Made by a program: the position numbers and the translations under genes. The notes under the pieces were generated by a model. The model worked only from the letters and a program-made list of their open reading frames with translations. It did no database searches and was not told the origin of the DNA. Positions 24,341-35,959 of a DNA stretch of 64,000 nt are shown piece after piece (position 1 is the stretch's first letter; each line of letters starts with the position of its first letter). Source of the DNA: Ceratobasidium sp. AG-K (Eukaryota > Basidiomycota > Agaricomycetes > Cantharellales > Ceratobasidiaceae); the NCBI GenBank assembly GCA_037039685.1, contig JAWNGF010000011.1, positions 1,674,001-1,738,000 on the forward strand. The letters run 5' to 3'.

Positions 24341-27300
24341 ATGTCTGAAACTACGACAAATCCAACGTCAGGCGTCCGGGGGAGAGGGTCGCGTCGTTCT
24401 ACACCATTTAGATCTGGCAGGGGTCGAGGCGGAGGTCGTGGAGGGCCGCGAAAACACTGGGATTCTGAGCCTGCTGCGGCAGAGACAGCCAGCCAGGTGC
24501 GCATATCATCATTTTGACGTTTATTAGCTGATATGTTATCACCCAGTCCCCGGCTCCGGGCTTGGAGACCCCTGCCTCTCAAGCTCCCAGCGCTCCCAAG
24601 TCCACGCAACCCCCCATGGTTGATACTCCCTCAAATGCAGAAACAAAATCAAGTGATAAACGACCCAGCCCTCGCAAACCCAAAGCACCACAAGGTTGCA
24701 AAACTGAACCCAAGACAACCGGCTCCCAAGCAGATACCGCTCCCCCGACGGGCAAGACCGCTGAGGTACGTCACTAGTCATTTGGACATTTAGGAGGCTA
24801 ACCCACACCTAGGCCACCCCAACCAATCAAAACGAGTCCGCTCCGAGCACGGATGGCATGGCGGACCCTGGCGGATCCTGGGGAAATGCGCCTCGAGGCA
24901 AGGGAAGGGGTGGAAGAGCACGAGGCAGCCCAAGAGGAAGGGGTGGCAATTACTACAGGTCGTACGCAGACAAGGTTGGTTTATATCTCCCGATTTAGAG
25001 GAACTATGTGCTGAGCTGCCAACTTGTTTCGGTAGAGTGTCACGTCTGGCGCATCCAATGATATCACAACCACAGACCCGAACACCGAGCAGGTATGCGC
25101 ATATGACGCCCGGCGCTCATCTCAACCTAACCTTCGACCCCAGGACTCGTCGAGTAGCTGCTCTTCGGTGGTAACCCCCATCGGCCCCCATTCGACACTT
25201 GCACCATTCGAGGAGACCCCAGCCGATGCTTCCTTGTGGTCCGGCGCTCAACCAACGGAATCTGGCGGCAAACAGCCAGAGCGGGTAGAGCATGTTGGTC
25301 TCGAATTATGGGCTGAGGTTCCGCCCGACGAGAATATCTGGAAAACTGATTCCAACGACAAAGCCTGGGGTGTAGATCCGGCTATTGTGGAAACGTTTTC
25401 CCCTGCTGCGACGCTCCCCACTCGCGACGCCCCTTATTCCCCACGAAACCAGCCTCCCCGCTATGATACTCGGTCTTACCCCCCGCGAGGAGCGGCAGTC
25501 CCACACCCCGCGTGAGAGTCGGTTCCAGCCCCCGCGACAGGAGACACCGTCCACACCCCGCCCGGCGTCTACGGAGTCACCTGGGCCGTCCCATACTCCC
25601 CAGCCAATTCAACCTCCTATAGACGACTCGCCTACTGCCATGCGCCGAGTAGGGCTTGCTTATGTTCTCCTTGGACCCGGAGCTTGCGTCCAGAAGGTCT
25701 TCACCGACGCCGAATCGCCTTGGGTCATGCTGTCAGGCCTACCGCCCCGAATACGCAGGTATCGAGTCGAGTCTCTCGTTGCGCCGTATGGCACGACTAG
25801 CTACGTCAAGGTCTACGACCCCAAACCCGACACCAAGTACCTATCCACTGCCCGCATTCTATTTGATAGCCACGAACAAGCGCGGGCAGCCGTTAGTGGA
25901 CTGCAAGGACAAGTCGTTGGGAAGGGTCCGATCACCGCACGTCTCGATACTTCGGTTGCGGGAGGAGGTCTCAGCAACCGCTATCTCCCTGGCGTTGCTT
26001 CCACATCTGGTACAGAGGTTACTCAGAGCACTTCTCTTGTTGCGAGCGATGCTGCGGCTACCCTCCGAAATTCTTCTGTCAAGGTGTCCTGGTTTTCACC
26101 ATCCTCGACCGTCTATGCGACCTATGCGAATCCCAAGTTTGCCATGGAGCGCGTCAAGGACCTACATGGTCGAACATTTGGCAACCGGCGTCTAAACATG
26201 GTACCATTGTTCTCGGAGCGAGATCAGAACATCAAGAAAGTCGCCAGGGAGAGCGCGGGCTATATGGTTCGGATTACAGGCTTGATGGGCAGTCCCGATG
26301 TCAAGGCTCTTCGTTCATTCATTCGCACTAGCGATATTGCGGTGAACCCCAACTATTCGTTCGAAAATGGCCTTACACGGCTTCGCCAAGACCTTGCAGA
26401 CGTGGCTCCACTTGAATCCTTCCGTCTCCTTCCCCACCGCAACGACGATTTCAAACTCCACGCCGTCGCGCAGTACACAACCCCCACCGCCGCCGCTGCA
26501 GCAGTCAAAGTCTTCGAGAAGCGCCGCGGAGAGTACCTTGCCAATTCCCCCGTTTGGGTCCACCGTAATTTGACCGTCAAGTACTCGATCTCGACTCGGC
26601 TAGCTGAAGTGCTCCAAGGGGAGATCAACAAGCTCCACGCGTGGGCGATCGATGATCCTGATCTACATGTGCGCCAACAACAGGATCCTCGCAAACCCGA
26701 ATCTGTTCAGCTTACCCTTTCGGGCAATGATACCAAGCAACTCGTTACGGCCAAGGCACAACTCGATCGCGCGCTCGCGGGTGTTCCCCTAACCGACGCC
26801 GACGGTCGCAAGATTGGGATCAGTACTTTACAAGCGACGAGGGTATCGCGTTTTTGGAATCGGTGGCGACGTCGACCAATATTTGTGCTCGTGCCGATAA
26901 GCGTACCAACTCTATTCTACTCTTTGGTCCTGGATACGCGCGCAACGACGCGAGCAAAATTCTCCTCGCCGAGCTCGAACGCCTTCAGGGTATGCGCCAG
27001 ACGTTGACCATCCCAAGCCGTATTCCGTCGCCTCTCCGTTGGCGGGCTCACGATTCTCCGAACTTGGTCGGCAAGGGCAATATCTACGTCAATGTGTTCC
27101 GCCAGTCGCTCACATTCTACGGCGATGCTCAAGTCGTGCGGCAGGTTCAAAAGGCGATTGACGTCATGTACTCGGAGGTCGGGTCCCGCTGCAGCGTCAC
27201 TCTGATTGCGTCGTTTGTCTCTGCAAGCCCGAGGGTGGGTTTTTGCTCCACTGCGGACACCACTATTGCAAGGAGTGCTTCACGCAATACGTCGCATCGG

Positions 27301-27832
27301 CTGCGGACAACAAGACGCTCCCACTGGTTTGCGTTGGCAAGGACTGCAAGGACCCAATCCCGCTCTCGATGATCACGCGGCACGCGAACCAGTCAGACCA
27401 GGACGAGCTATTTTACGCTGCTTTCCAAGGGCACGTCGCCGCCAACCCTGACCAGTATCGATACTGCCCCACCCCCGATTGTCAATACATTACCGCGTCG
27501 GCCCCGAGGACGCCATCGTCCAATGCCGGCTTTGTCTCTTGAGCATCTGCACGCACTGTCACGTCGAGCAACACGAAAACATTTCGTGCGCCGACTACAA
27601 GGCGAGCCACGACGAGTCGGAGATTCAAAAGTCGTTTAACCGGTGGCAAGCGGCCCACGATGTCAAGCCCTGCCCCAACTGCTCCGCCCCCATCGAGAAG
27701 ATCGCGGGATGCAACCACATGATGTGCTCCAACTGCCGCCATCACATGTGTTGGGTGTGTCTCGCCGGGTTCAAGACGAGCGAAAAAGTATACGACCACA
27801 TGCGCGCACAGCACGGTGGAATCGGGTTGTAA
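24341..27832 (+). CDS. RNA-binding RBR (RING-IBR-RING) E3 ubiquitin ligase
   Basis: The first exons (24341-24496, 24547-24765, 24813-24974, 25036-25092, 25144 on) join perfectly and encode two RGG-type arginine-glycine tracts. Then come one or two RRM-like regions (WVMLSGLPPRIRRYRVESL near 25720; VKVSWFSPSSTVYATYANP near 26075) and a KH-like or other RNA-binding stretch. From about 27210 there is a full RBR module: RING1 (CVVCLC, HCGHHYCKECF), IBR (CPTPDC, CRLCLLSICTHCH) and RING2 (CPNCSAP, GCNHMMC, CWVC) keeping the catalytic cysteine in AGCNHM. It should transfer ubiquitin by the RING/HECT hybrid route, perhaps on RNA-bound targets (inferred). Four single-base frame changes are needed: at the C6 run 25479-25484, at 26814-26818, between 27178 and 27215, and near 27480-27500. 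The flanking frames are otherwise intact. Confidence 0.8.
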
Positions 27833-28084
27833 TCTGGATTTCAAGTAGGCTCCTTGCTTGTTGAGATCCAGCGATACTGGTGATGATACCTTGTCCTGGC
27901 CAGTACCATTCGATATCTGCCAGCCCGTAGCCGCGTGGGTATTTATTGGTTCTCTTAGGATTGTAATAGTGGCTATTGATCTGACTGGCTGATTTATAAT
28001 GTACAAGTTGATAGTTTGCGGAATAAACAAGACTGTATTTGTGTTTCCTGAAATTTTGATTTTAGGTATTTTGAGATACAGCGG

Positions 28085-29205
28085 TCAACTGGCTTGACTC
28101 CAGGCTTTGAGACCCTCCAATGACATTTGAATGCCCATCCGACCGTACCCTTCCATGTCCTTTCCACCCTGCTCCAACTCTTGAAGGCCCCTAAACGTCG
28201 TCTCGATAACCCAAATCAAACTCAGATGTAGGTCGTAAAATATCCTTCGCCCACGCTCAGCGTGCGTCAACGTCGCCGGGTTGTATGCGCCATACGCTTC
28301 AATGAGCGCGACAGGAGCCTGGAGAGCTCGGAAGGTCGTCTCCATCAATGGATCGCCCCACAGTGCACGCTCATAATCAATTGTACCCGCCACTGACGCG
28401 CCCGTCTTGTACTCGGGGTCCGAAAACGTGACAAGAATATTCCCGTCCCATTGATCCCAAACGACGAGCCTAGGCTCGGTCACCTCGTCGAAAATGGCCG
28501 CATGAGTGGCGAGGGCCAATTTGATCTCGTCGTGTGGGATGCCGGGGATCTTGGCGTCCTGCGCATCGGCCAACAACCCGAGCAGGAGATCTGAAAAGGC
28601 TTCGCGCCAGGTTGAGAAGCGGGGCGCGTCGACTGCACATAGTCCAAACGCCGAGACGGGTCCGTCGGGCCTATCGTCGTTGGACTTGACGCGGGTGATG
28701 GCATTCACGAACGCCAAGTGCTGGCCACATGCTCGGTCGACGGCCAGAGTGTCGGCCTCGTTGAGGGACTTGCGACACTTGTCGAGCGTCTCGCCTGGGA
28801 TGTAGTCTATTATGGCGTAAGGTGCTTCGATTATCTTGCATGACGAATCGAATTTATGGACTTGGGGGGTACGGAGGGGTGCTTTGGTGCGGGAAAGGAT
28901 GTTTAGCACGCGAGTTTCGGCATCGAGGATATTTTTTTCGTAACGGAGGACCTTTACGGACGGTTTAGGTGCGACTTTGAGCACGACCGGACCGTTTTCC
29001 GTCGTGAGAAGGTATGCTGCATTATAGCAGCTGTGCCACAACCCAAGTTAAGACAAACTAATTCGATTGAAACCTAGACCTACCCGCTCGTAAACTCCCG
29101 AATTTCAAGTTTCTTGGGAGCTTGACCGTAGAATTCTGAAACAATAGCTTGGATCTGCGAGTCCGCGAGACGAGTCTTGGTGACACTAATAATTTCCTGA
29201 GACAT
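28085..29205 (-). CDS. Aminoglycoside-phosphotransferase-fold kinase-like protein (APH family)
   Basis: Two exons (29205-29084 and 29030-28085) give 355 residues. The fold shows a glycine/lysine ATP-binding N-lobe (YLLTTENGPVVLKVAP), a hinge YAIIDYIPGETL, and the APH catalytic loop WDQWDGNILV followed by the metal-binding GTIDYERALWGDP. In this loop the usual HxDxxxxN pattern appears as WDQWDGN, so the first histidine is replaced while the aspartate and asparagine are kept. In fungi such proteins are numerous and mostly uncharacterised small-molecule or protein kinases; actual drug modification should not be assumed. Its start is 298 bases from the divergent IF1 gene, implying a shared promoter region. 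Confidence 0.85.
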
Positions 29206-29503
29206 TGTTTTTCGCCTTCAAGGGTTGGAGGGAGTCAAGTCCAAGAGCCACATCCACGCTGCGGCCAGCGTATATGGCATATTGGGGCCCCCGGTTATGA
29301 GCCAATCATAATAGCGCATTCATCATGGTTATACCGACATCAGGCACATTCACAAGTGGGGGATTACAAGTGGACCGACCTTGGCTCGGGAAAACTCGCC
29401 TTCTACCCTCGGCTTACGTCACACTCCCAGGCGCCCTGATGACGCAAGCCAGAATCACCCGGTAGCATGATCACTTCATCCCAACCACGATCACACAGAC
29501 ACT

Positions 29504-29963
29504 ATGATTGCTCGCATTGCTGCCCGTACTGTTGCCCGCCCGGCTCGCAAAGTTGCGACTCGCGCTACAGCAGTCCGCTTCTATACCGAGAATCAATTTA
29601 AGTGAGTATGTCCAAATAGGTCTAGTGATCGACGCTCACCTCGTACACGGATAGCCGCAAGGAGAAGGCCCATGAGGGTACGCGTGTGAGAGGTTCCCTC
29701 GTCAAGCCTTTCTAAACGTATTCTGCAGACCAATATGTTCGTAAGCACGAGGAAGAGCAATTGAAGAAACTCAAGTTGCAGGTATGTCATGAACAATTCT
29801 GTCGTATCATCCCACTGATGTTCGACCATAGCTCGCGAAGAACAAAGAAGAGGCTGTAAGTATGCGACAAGATCAATAGAAACATTTCGCCTAATCACGC
29901 GTCTCACAGGAATCGCTGCAGCAGCAAATCAATGAGCGCGAGGCCAAAGCTCCCAAGAACTAA
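29504..29963 (+). CDS. INH1: Mitochondrial ATP synthase inhibitor IF1
   Basis: Five exons (29504-29601, 29655-29677, 29729-29781, 29832-29855, 29910-29963) sum to 252 bases, or 83 residues, the normal size of IF1. The arginine- and alanine-rich start (MIARIAARTVARPARK) is a mitochondrial targeting sequence. The body contains the inhibitory helix region and a C-terminal coiled coil (KREKAHE-like, then QYVRKHEEEQLKKLKLQLAK and a KEEAESLQQQI stretch). IF1 blocks ATP hydrolysis by F1 when the matrix becomes acidic. One exon is only 23 bases and another 24. The expected glycine-rich minimal inhibitory segment before KEK is short here, so an extra upstream exon was considered, but none was needed for phase. 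Confidence 0.87.
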
Positions 29964-30920
29964 ACAATTTGAATCGTGTATGAAGAGCAGTTCTATTTCT
30001 TTGAAAGGTGTTTCGCCGCTACTCTGTTCTTCATATGTTCAAACTCAAAATAAAAGTATCAAGCAATCACTGCATTCCATTCTGTCGGATGTGGGAGTGA
30101 CATGACCATACACTGTATCCCGACTCGTTCTAAGCGTCTGGCTTGTCAAATCGGACTTGGTGGCTGTGCCCAGAACTTTTTGGAGATCGCCCAAGTTTCT
30201 AATAAAACTGAGAATTTCTATGACCACACTACGAACGCAATTATCACCATCCGCCTTTTCATGCGCGTCCCTGGTTGCTTGTGGGTGCATCCTTGATTTT
30301 CGTTGGTCAACCCTTGTAATCACATTCACCTCCTGTCCCAGTGACAAATCCAGGTCCATTGACTCGCTGTTTGAGACCCCGATTCGACATGAGTAACTAG
30401 AGAAACTAATAAACCTTATTTACTCACTCCCTACGCTCTGAGGGGTTTTCTGGAGTATGAATCATAGCAGTCCCCTGTTAGGCATAGCCAAGACCAAGTT
30501 ACTCCTTGTTGTTGGACCTCATGCACAGGCTTTGGTAGTTGGCTCTGCACAGCATCAGGCACTGGATACGCTGGTATGTACTCAGTTGGAATCAAGGAAA
30601 CGCAGGATGTATGCACATGGAATCTGTGAGCCTAGGCGACAGGAGTCTCGACAGTCTTCAGTGACGGGCTCGTATAAGGGAGGCCTCCAGAGCTTTCGTT
30701 GCTAAAGAGATTATGATTATGTCTCTCAGGGATTCCAGAGATGCCTGGATATATTTGACTTCCTCGAGTGTTCAGGGACAAGTCCCACTCCGCGTTTCCC
30801 CGACTGATGTTGACCACCGGCCATTCTCGGGTGCGGTTGTAGCGCATACCCGCTTGGGTCGGGACACATCGATTGCGTGCGCGCATATGCTTACCGCAAC
30901 GCGCATGTTAATTGAAGGGG
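29964..30920 (+). other. Intergenic region
   Basis: About 960 bases 3' of IF1. I found no gene, RNA or repeat; open frames are short and without splice support. Confidence 0.45.
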
Positions 30921-31165
30921 TACCATAAACAGTGGATTGACACCGCAACAATACATAGTTAGGTACTCGAGAGGTGTTGAGGCGGTGTCTAAGGTTTTGG
31001 CGAGTTTGCACCTCTCCCAGCAACCACACGGGCTCCCTTGCCAAGTAGTTGTTGACACAGCCTACACAGCCTTCATCCTTGATGACTACTGGGCGTCTGT
31101 CCGGAGAGCCCGACTGATACTCACATGACCTTCCATCTGACTACTTTCGAACCACTTTTTACACC
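30921..31165 (+). repeat. Upstream repeat unit, copy 1 (5' of the membrane-protein gene)
   Basis: This stretch is matched by 33081-33336. Shared blocks include TACCATAAA-AGTG at the start, ACATAGTT-GGTACTCGAG, AGGTTTTG, GCCTTCAT and CTTCCATCTGACTACT near the end. It lies just before the ATG at 31302, so it probably represents the promoter/5' region of a duplicated gene. Confidence 0.75.
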
Positions 31166-31301
31166 GGCTTTTTGTTTACTGGGCCAACAAACGTTGCTAG
31201 AGACTCGCTTCGTTAGACTACACTGGATTAGCCATGGAAGCTAGCGGCCAACTGCGTATAAGTTCCCCCAGCAGAGGGCCAGGCCTGATACACACGACAC
31301 G

Positions 31302-32429
31302 ATGCCTGAACTTAGCCCAATTTCCTTTTTCGCATTACCCTCTACTCCCCATGGACGAGCGCTTGCCTATCTACTACTATCATCCGTCATCCTTACCATA
31401 ACTCAGTTCGGTATGATCGCTCAAAATCTGGGGGCGTGGCAGTATTGTGTACTCTTCAGCATGGGCCTCGCGCATTTTCTCTACTATCCCATCATAATAA
31501 TCGTCCTGCGTAGAAATCGAGACGAAACTTTGCGGATCGGCTATGTGCCCTGGTGCTTTACGCGTGGAACCAATATCTTGTGGATGGGACTTCTAACTTC
31601 AGGATGGGTTGCTGGCGTAGCCTTGGGCTTTTGGACATATCCACTCAGGCACGAGTGGGATATTGGCTCTCCTCGAGCCCATGCTTTGCCTTCTACGATA
31701 ATTGGGTTGTTGGAAGCACTAGTCCTACTTGCAATACTCGTCATTACAATACTCGCTCGGAGAGCTAGGCTCAACGCGCATCCGTGGATAGGTTTCACAG
31801 ACCTCGATGAGCTTACAGCTTCAAATACTATCCCGCACAAGCGTCCAGAGCTACCCAGCAGACCCAAACTCGATCCGATTGCCTTCTTTGCACTTCCTCC
31901 TACTCTTCATGGGCGAGGTCTCGCATACCTTCTCATTGCATCCATACTCGTTGCCATCGTTCAACTCGGCTTCATTTCCACTGAGAAGTATGAATGGCCA
32001 CTGCTTAACATGACCTGGGGCTTGATCCCTCTCACCCTTGTGTATTTCCTCGTCTTGGCTACTGCTTCGCGAAGGGATCGAACCAATCCCGAGATGCGCT
32101 ATGTATCTTGGGCCTTTGCTCGGGGTACCAATATTCTATGGCTCAACCTGTTGGCTGGACTTTGGTTATCCGTAGGGAGTATGGGGGTGTCCACCTGGTG
32201 GTGGATCGGTGCTCCCGGGGCCGTACGAGTATTGGTCTCGTCCATATTTGGGTTGTTAGAGTGTCTCCTTCTTTGGATAATGGCTGCAGTTGCCATCTCT
32301 TCCCGACATGAAAGGCTACGAGCACATCAGGCGCGAGCTTCAACGGGTCAGTCGGGTCGCTTTTCTTTATCAATGACGAATGCTGAGATCTATGCGGAAT
32401 TAGCTCCCAGCACAAACAATCCTGTGTAA
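31302..32429 (+). CDS. Eight-helix membrane protein with two tandem homologous halves
   Basis: A single exon encodes 375 residues. Each half has about four hydrophobic segments. The halves are clearly homologous: SPISFFALPSTPHGRALAYL at residue 5 matches DPIAFFALPPTLHGRGLAYL at about 190; RGTNILWMGLL matches RGTNILWLNLL; and IIGLLEALVLLAILV matches SIFGLLECLLLWIMA. Both halves end in a basic cytoplasmic-type stretch. No catalytic motif is seen and I do not recognise the family; a MARVEL-like or other small four-helix module is possible. It likely arose by internal gene duplication, in a locus that also holds decayed partial copies at about 32640 and 33480. Confidence 0.78.
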   Translation: MPELSPISFFALPSTPHGRALAYLLLSSVILTITQFGMIAQNLGAWQYCVLFSMGLAHFLYYPIIIIVLRRNRDETLRIGYVPWCFTRGTNILWMGLLTSGWVAGVALGFWTYPLRHEWDIGSPRAHALPSTIIGLLEALVLLAILVITILARRARLNAHPWIGFTDLDELTASNTIPHKRPELPSRPKLDPIAFFALPPTLHGRGLAYLLIASILVAIVQLGFISTEKYEWPLLNMTWGLIPLTLVYFLVLATASRRDRTNPEMRYVSWAFARGTNILWLNLLAGLWLSVGSMGVSTWWWIGAPGAVRVLVSSIFGLLECLLLWIMAAVAISSRHERLRAHQARASTGQSGRFSLSMTNAEIYAELAPSTNNPV

Positions 32430-32639
32430 GGGCGCGGTTTGCGCGGTTTGATACCACAAAATACTATCTTGAGAATATATTTACTATAACGGGGTTTGTT
32501 TCCCGTCATAAATGTAGTACATTTACCTCCTATGGAGCATACATATAACGTGTAGCATACCTTTAGTCGTGCCTAAATAGCCCTACATAAACATCACAAG
32601 GACCAGATAGATTGGAACCTCAACTCTTTCAATAGCGGG

Positions 32640-32760
32640 TCGTGCCGGGAGGGTGCAACAGACACCGCTACCTCGCTTGAGCTACCTCCTATTTCCCGCG
32701 ATTGAGTGTTTTCATGCCCTCTATTTGCATTCATACTCATTAGCGTTACTCGTTTCGGTC
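32640..32760 (+). pseudogene. Decayed fragment of the membrane-protein gene, copy A
   Basis: The bases around 32688-32730 (CTATTTCCCGCGATTGAGTG, then TTTTCATGCCCTCTATTTGC) align with the start of the gene at 31302 (CTCTACTCCCCATGGACGAG region) and, better, with copy B at 33560. Frames are destroyed. The match is by eye only and short. Confidence 0.4.
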
Positions 32761-33080
32761 CCATCACCGCCTTGAACTTTGGCTCACAGAACTTCCACAT
32801 CCTTTGAGCGCACAGTAGGTCCCCAAATCGTATATGTTCCCTTGACTTGATTATCCCTCCAGCTAAGAACCGAGACAAGTCTTTAAAGAAACGTGCTCGC
32901 CTTAGAATCCTACACAAAGTACTGGCATGCTACGGCCCAGCACAATCGCCCGTAATTCCCGAAGTAAAACCCCATAATATTATTATTTTCTTAGTAGTTG
33001 TTGCCCAATTACACTTTATATCGTGGGCCGCCCCACTTATGCGCATATACTGACTACAGTGCACAAATTGGTTAAAGATA

Positions 33081-33336
33081 TACCATAAAAAGTGACCTGA
33101 TCATATGATAGCGTGATAGTACATAGTTGGGTACTCGAGGGGCGCTAAGGCGTTGCCCGAGGTTTTGATCTACTCGTAATTTACTTCCCCCAGAAACCAT
33201 GTGCCCGCTCGACAAGTGGATGTAAATGCAACCGACACCGCCTTCATTCTTGGCGACTATTCTGCATGTGTCCGAGGAACCCGGCTAATACTCACTCGAC
33301 CTTCCATCTGACTACTCTCGAAATACTTGGTACACC
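33081..33336 (+). repeat. Upstream repeat unit, copy 2
   Basis: This is a diverged direct copy of 30921-31165, in the same orientation about 2.16 kb downstream. It precedes a decayed gene start at about 33480-33640, just as copy 1 precedes the intact gene. Confidence 0.75.
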
Positions 33337-33479
33337 ACTCCAAATTAGTTTGCTTCCCTAATAACTTTGTAGAATGTTGCCTTGTGAATTTGCACTGCAA
33401 AATGCATACTATGTTCAACATTCTTTCAATCGATTAAATACTCCTTCGTAAGGCTACAAGACGCAAATATCTCGTCACA

Positions 33480-33640
33480 TTTAAGTTAATCCTTCTGACA
33501 GCGAGCCCTGCTGGAAGAACGCTGGGTAGACTCCACTGCCTTGTTCGCCTTACCTTCTACTTCCCGTGATTGGGTGCTTTCATACCTTCTATCCACATAC
33601 AGTAATAACCGGTATGGGCGAAATAAATCATCCAAAAACA
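33480..33640 (+). pseudogene. Decayed fragment of the membrane-protein gene, copy B
   Basis: TTCGCCTTACCTTCTACTTC followed by CCGTGATTGGGTGCTTTCAT aligns with the beginning of the intact gene (TTCGCATTACCCTCTACTCC then CCATGGACGAGCGCTTGCCT). The reading frame does not survive. Together with the repeat unit at 33081-33336 this marks a tandem duplication that has decayed. Confidence 0.5.
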
Positions 33641-35756
33641 TAACGAAACCCGTTCGGGAGGTAAAAGTCGTGTGGAGGGAAACGTCCCAAAGGCGACATT
33701 TTCGGCACCCCGAATTTTGGGAATGTGGCTTCGTATGGCGACATCGTGAAATTCGCGAACTTGCATCCCCAAAACAGAGGTAAAAGCAAAAATCCATGCC
33801 AAATCCTAGGATGTCTACGTCACCCAGAGGAGTCCCATAAATTCTAACATTTCTCGTTACTAACCCGCCCGTGTCTCGTCCCCTCGGATGGATTCGAAAA
33901 GTAAGCTAAAGAGCGCCTCGTCTTCTGATTTGTACGGTCATATGTCCATGCCCACCCCTCCCCAATTTTACTGCATAGACCCTCACTAGTCTACATAGCA
34001 TTTTTACCTTGACCACGATACTATACTGAATACGAATGCTATGTAGAGCGTTTCGTTCCTGATAGACGCGCATAGCACTCGTTTGTTTTTGCTGACGTCA
34101 TGTGTCCCTACCACATCGTTTGGTCGCTGAGCAGGAGTAGGCGGGTCCTAGAGCCTTGCAGTCTTCACCTTGACCTGACTGAGGGGTTACTGGGACCGAC
34201 TCCTTGCTCCATATCGTGTGTGTGAGCAACCGGTGTTGATGCTTGGGTCGAGAGCTTCGATACCAGTATCTCGAACGAGCCCTGTGGGCGTCGCCTAGTG
34301 GAGCATTGATGTGGAAAACCCAAGCCTGGGACGAGCAGTAGCTTGAAGGGCGGTAGGTGTTGTGAGAGCTTCTCGGTTCTGACTTTCATTGACGTCCACG
34401 CGTACAGATTCCCCTAAACCCTTTCTGGTCGTTTTCTCGCGGCATCAGCCTGAGGCTTAAGTGGGTAGAATTGGTGACGGCGAGGAGTCCAGGGAGGGTG
34501 GAGGAGCTGGGTGCTACCCTCCCGCCCGGCACATGCAGGCTGTCACCTACATCACCGGTAGTCTGAAGTACAATACGAAACGTGCGCATATAGGCAAAGC
34601 TACCCCCTCCACCGGGCGGAAGTCCAATATTCCAATATAATACCAGACATTTATTTGCACTCTTTGCTCGACTCCAGGAGTCGTTGTCTTCCGACATGAT
34701 CCACAAGAGAAATACTACCATATTTGAGGAATAACTCAAGGTTTGACCCGTGACTTGAGTGAAAACGCTGACTTTCAATTCCAATTTTTGCCTTGGCGAT
34801 AAAAGCAATTGCTGGCACTCTGTTCCAGCACTATGAAATGGCGTAATATATTCCAAGCCAGCAATTTTCGCTAGCAATACAGGGACACGCTCACCGTCTA
34901 GACTAGCCCTTCCACACCCCCATTCTAATTCTGGAGTTCATTATACACTCCCACTAAGCAATAAATATTATGACTTGCGCCAGCAGTATGCGGTCGCCCT
35001 CATAATCCGGGCGTATTGCGTTATGCAACTACTTTTTTTGCAGCGAAATGAAAATTTAATGTGTTCTACTTATGGCGCATATTGCGTCCATTCTACGCTC
35101 AGGCACGATTGGGCGTTTCTCCGGTTTTACATGCCGAGATTCAAACGAAGTCGCGTGGTTGTAGACGGGGCCCGGTTTCTCCGCGCCACCTCAGGACCCA
35201 GCTTGTCATTTGCCGATCATATGATCGTGGGGTTGGATTGATCTCTATACATGTAGTTATGTGCCAACAGAGTCTGTGTAGTTTTGTCTAAACACAGCAA
35301 CAGGCTTCTCTTCGTTTCCTAGCCTTCATATAGCCGGCGGCTCATGTTTTGATTCAGCCTCGTGGTGAGGAGGGACGTCATGGAAACCGCCCTTGCGCCC
35401 GATCAGTACTCTCGCGTGCCAAGCACATGCTTGTACTAATGGTTCAGGGACACATATAGGACATCCCAGCAAGTGGCTGTAAGGTAATCTTAATCCAAGA
35501 AATAGTACTCTTGCTATAACCAACTTATGGTACACACATGGTCGTTAGTTTAGCTGGCGCAATGGTTACTACCATATTACGTGACTTATTTACATTCGGC
35601 CAAACATCGCATTCAAAATGACAATCCAGCCCTCAATTTACCCGGCCGAGCCAATTCGCAGACCGTTGCGAGCTTCGGAAATTACTCTACTATTCCACGC
35701 TTTTGATTGTATCCCTCACGCGGCTAGCATGAATTGGAGCGCGGGACGCCGAGGGG
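33641..35756 (+). other. Long intergenic region
   Basis: About 2.1 kb with only scattered short open frames on both strands (the longest on the minus strand at 34386-34877). None shows motifs or plausible exon partners. The right end is the promoter of the next gene. Confidence 0.45.
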
Positions 35757-35763
35757 TATAAAA
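35757..35763 (+). promoter_or_regulatory. TATA box of the secreted mucin-like gene
   Basis: TATAAAA lies about 200 bases before the ATG at 35960, with a probable 5' UTR intron between them, so the spliced leader would be of ordinary length. A strong TATA box suits a highly or conditionally expressed secreted protein. Confidence 0.6.
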
Positions 35764-35876
35764 CCAGCGGCGAGTCGCTCTCAATCAGCAAACACTTTGA
35801 CCCGGTTGTCTTTTCTCTCTAGTTGTGTCGAGTTGATCCCGTACATTCTTTTCCAGACCCGCTCCTTAAACTTACG

Positions 35877-35935
35877 GTGAGTAATAAGGATTAATTCAGT
35901 TCGCATGCGGCAGTGGATTAATGATATCTTTTTAG
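35877..35935 (+). other. Probable 5' UTR intron
   Basis: GTGAGTAAT at 35877 and TTTTTAG ending at 35935 define a 59-base intron of the size seen in the coding part of this gene. It ends 25 bases before the ATG. Confidence 0.5.
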
Positions 35936-35959
35936 TCTACTTTTTGCAACACTATCATC

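Noticed and set aside
34386..34877. Minus-strand frame of 163 residues in an intergenic region
   Set aside because: No motif, no exon partners and mixed composition; likely chance.
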